Notes under the pieces: generated by a model | The model's input: the letters and a program-made list of their open reading frames with translations, nothing else | What the model was told of the DNA's origin: nothing | The model's database searches: none | DNA from: Thermoproteota archaeon | GTDB taxonomy: Archaea > Thermoproteota > Thermoprotei > Thermoproteales > Thermocladiaceae | NCBI GenBank assembly: GCA_013153895.1 | Contig: JAADDN010000048.1 | Coordinates: forward strand, 1-7,225 | Direction: 5' to 3' | DNA: 7,225 bases | Made by a program: the position numbers and the translations under genes | Shown here: positions 6,124 to 7,225 of the stretch, in pieces | How positions within the stretch are numbered: position 1 is the first letter of the stretch | Layout of the letters: every line of letters starts with the position of its first letter

Positions 6124-7225
6124 GTGAGTATACTAGCTCAAGAAGATCCTCTACTACTCGTTCCCGGGCCAAGCAATCTTGTACCTCGTGCTAGAAGAGC
6201 ACTTGTAAGACATTTTGGACATAGATCGCCAGATTTTAGATCAACATTTAAGAAGACTATAGAGCTACTTAAGGAGGTATTTGATACATCTGGAGAAGTA
6301 CATATATTGACGGCAAGTGGTACAGGTGCTGTAGAAGCAGCAGTAATGAACTTCATAAGACCAGGAGATAGAGTACTATCAATAATATATGGAACATTTG
6401 GTAGAAGATTTATGGAGCAGGTCTCTAGAATTACCAGCAACGTACACGTATTGAAAACGTATTACGGAGATGTACCAAGCGTAGAGTATGTTAGAAGGTT
6501 CCTTGAGGAGAATAAGATTAAGGAGCTTGATGTAGTTACGGTAGTATTTAACGAGACTAATCCAGGAACAACATTTAGAGATCTTCCTAACCTAGCAAGA
6601 CTAGCTCATAGTTATGGAGCAATAATCATAGTTGATGCAGTATCAGGACTTGGAGGAGACTACTTCTCCTGTGAGAAATATCACATAGATGTAGCATTAT
6701 CAAGTAGTCAGAAATGTCTAGGAGCACCTCCAGGAATATCATTCATAACATACAGGACAATAGAAGCAGAGAGGAAACTCAGACAAGTAAAATGTCCAAG
6801 CACGTACTTCGACCTGAAAATATCTAAGAGATTTCTAGAAAGGAACGAGACACCATTTACACCAGCAGTAAACGTCCTCTACGCATTAAAAGAAGCTTTA
6901 GAATACATATGTGATGAAGTAGGATTAGAAAGATGGATAAGATGGCATTATGAGAGAGCTAGAGTAATACTAGAAGCATTACAGGAAATAGGACTAAAAC
7001 CATACGTCAAAGACGAACAAAAGAGATCAGTAACAGTACTATCATTCGAAAAACCTGAAAACATGACAATAAGCGAACTAAAGACAGAACTATACACAAA
7101 GTACAGAATAGATATAGCAGACGGAATGGACGAACTAAGAGGAAAAATCTTCAGAATAGGAAACATGGGATGGATCACAAGAAAAGACATAACACTACTA
7201 ACAGCAGCACTAGTAAGCATACTAG
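6124..7225 (+). CDS. Class V PLP aminotransferase, serine/alanine-glyoxylate type (3' partial)
   Basis: 367 codons are visible before the window ends. The protein follows the PucG/serine-pyruvate aminotransferase plan: LLLVPGPSNLVP near the start, HRSPDF (33-38), the PLP-phosphate loop ASGTGA (64-69), FNETNPGT (142-149), Asp171 in VDAVSG for the pyridine nitrogen, and the Schiff-base Lys197 in SSSQKCLGAPPG. TPFTPAVN (243-250) and FRIGNMG, with the likely carboxylate-binding Arg344, follow. It would transfer an amino group from alanine or serine, commonly to glyoxylate; the exact pair is not readable. Relatives are about 370-390 residues, so little is missing. GTG at 6124 is chosen for its 26-bp spacing from TTTAAA and the normal distance to PGP. 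The frame is open to GTG 6115 and ATG 6082, but those would place the promoter inside or against the gene. Codon choice changes along the gene, from mostly GAG to mostly GAA for Glu. Confidence 0.9.
   Translation, partial: MSILAQEDPLLLVPGPSNLVPRARRALVRHFGHRSPDFRSTFKKTIELLKEVFDTSGEVHILTASGTGAVEAAVMNFIRPGDRVLSIIYGTFGRRFMEQVSRITSNVHVLKTYYGDVPSVEYVRRFLEENKIKELDVVTVVFNETNPGTTFRDLPNLARLAHSYGAIIIVDAVSGLGGDYFSCEKYHIDVALSSSQKCLGAPPGISFITYRTIEAERKLRQVKCPSTYFDLKISKRFLERNETPFTPAVNVLYALKEALEYICDEVGLERWIRWHYERARVILEALQEIGLKPYVKDEQKRSVTVLSFEKPENMTISELKTELYTKYRIDIADGMDELRGKIFRIGNMGWITRKDITLLTAALVSIL

Noticed and set aside
6000..6200. Replication origin at the composition change near the divergent promoter
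   Set aside because: No origin recognition box, repeated motif, long AT-rich unwinding region or cdc6/orc gene is visible. The drift in codon use alone is not enough.
6138..6440. Minus-strand open frame over the start of the aminotransferase (another lies at 6948-7220)
   Set aside because: Plus-strand translation gives continuous class V aminotransferase motifs through both regions.

Overview
The window looks like chromosomal DNA of a hyperthermophilic crenarchaeon (Thermoproteota, probably near the Desulfurococcales or Fervidicoccales; I cannot place the genus). The reasons are a tRNA gene with a small bulge-helix-bulge intron, AT-rich protein genes that favour AGA/AGG and ATA codons, TATA boxes about 26 bp upstream of start codons with almost no leader, a class III signal-peptide pilin, and an archaeal DUF1464 protein. 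No mobile element, CRISPR array or integration scar is visible.

Layout. Positions 2-100 hold tRNA-Val(UAC) with a 24-nt intron and an encoded CCA. A leaderless promoter then drives three tightly spaced plus-strand genes (142-2172) for all-helical proteins: a 92-residue charged coiled-coil protein, a 96-residue TPR-like protein and a 478-residue TPR/alpha-solenoid protein with a cysteine-rich N-terminus. I recognise none of them as a named family. Converging on this operon is a type IV pilin-like gene (2174-2611, minus). It is divergent from a GT-B family 4 glycosyltransferase (2676-3815, plus), and the two share a promoter region built around an 8-bp perfect inverted repeat. Converging on the glycosyltransferase is a minus-strand pair: a P-loop ATPase with degenerate ABC/AAA motifs (4969-6072), followed by a DUF1464 ASKHA-fold putative kinase (3817-4953). 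Divergent from the ATPase, across about 51 bp, is a class V PLP aminotransferase of the serine/alanine-glyoxylate type. It runs off the right edge, with probably only a short C-terminal tail missing.

How the parts may work together (inference). The pilin carries six N-X-S/T sequons and sits beside a glycosyltransferase, which suggests a surface filament and an enzyme of its glycan pathway. The ATPase and DUF1464 genes look like one transcription unit and may form a nucleotide-dependent pair of unknown purpose. The three helical proteins look like a scaffold or adaptor complex.

The least ordinary signals are the unrecognised helical-protein operon, the ATPase with Asn where the Walker B glutamate is expected, the single symmetrical TTTAAA that fits as TATA box for two divergent leaderless genes, and a strong drift in codon choice across the window. 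Nothing here amounts to a clearly new defence or mobile system.
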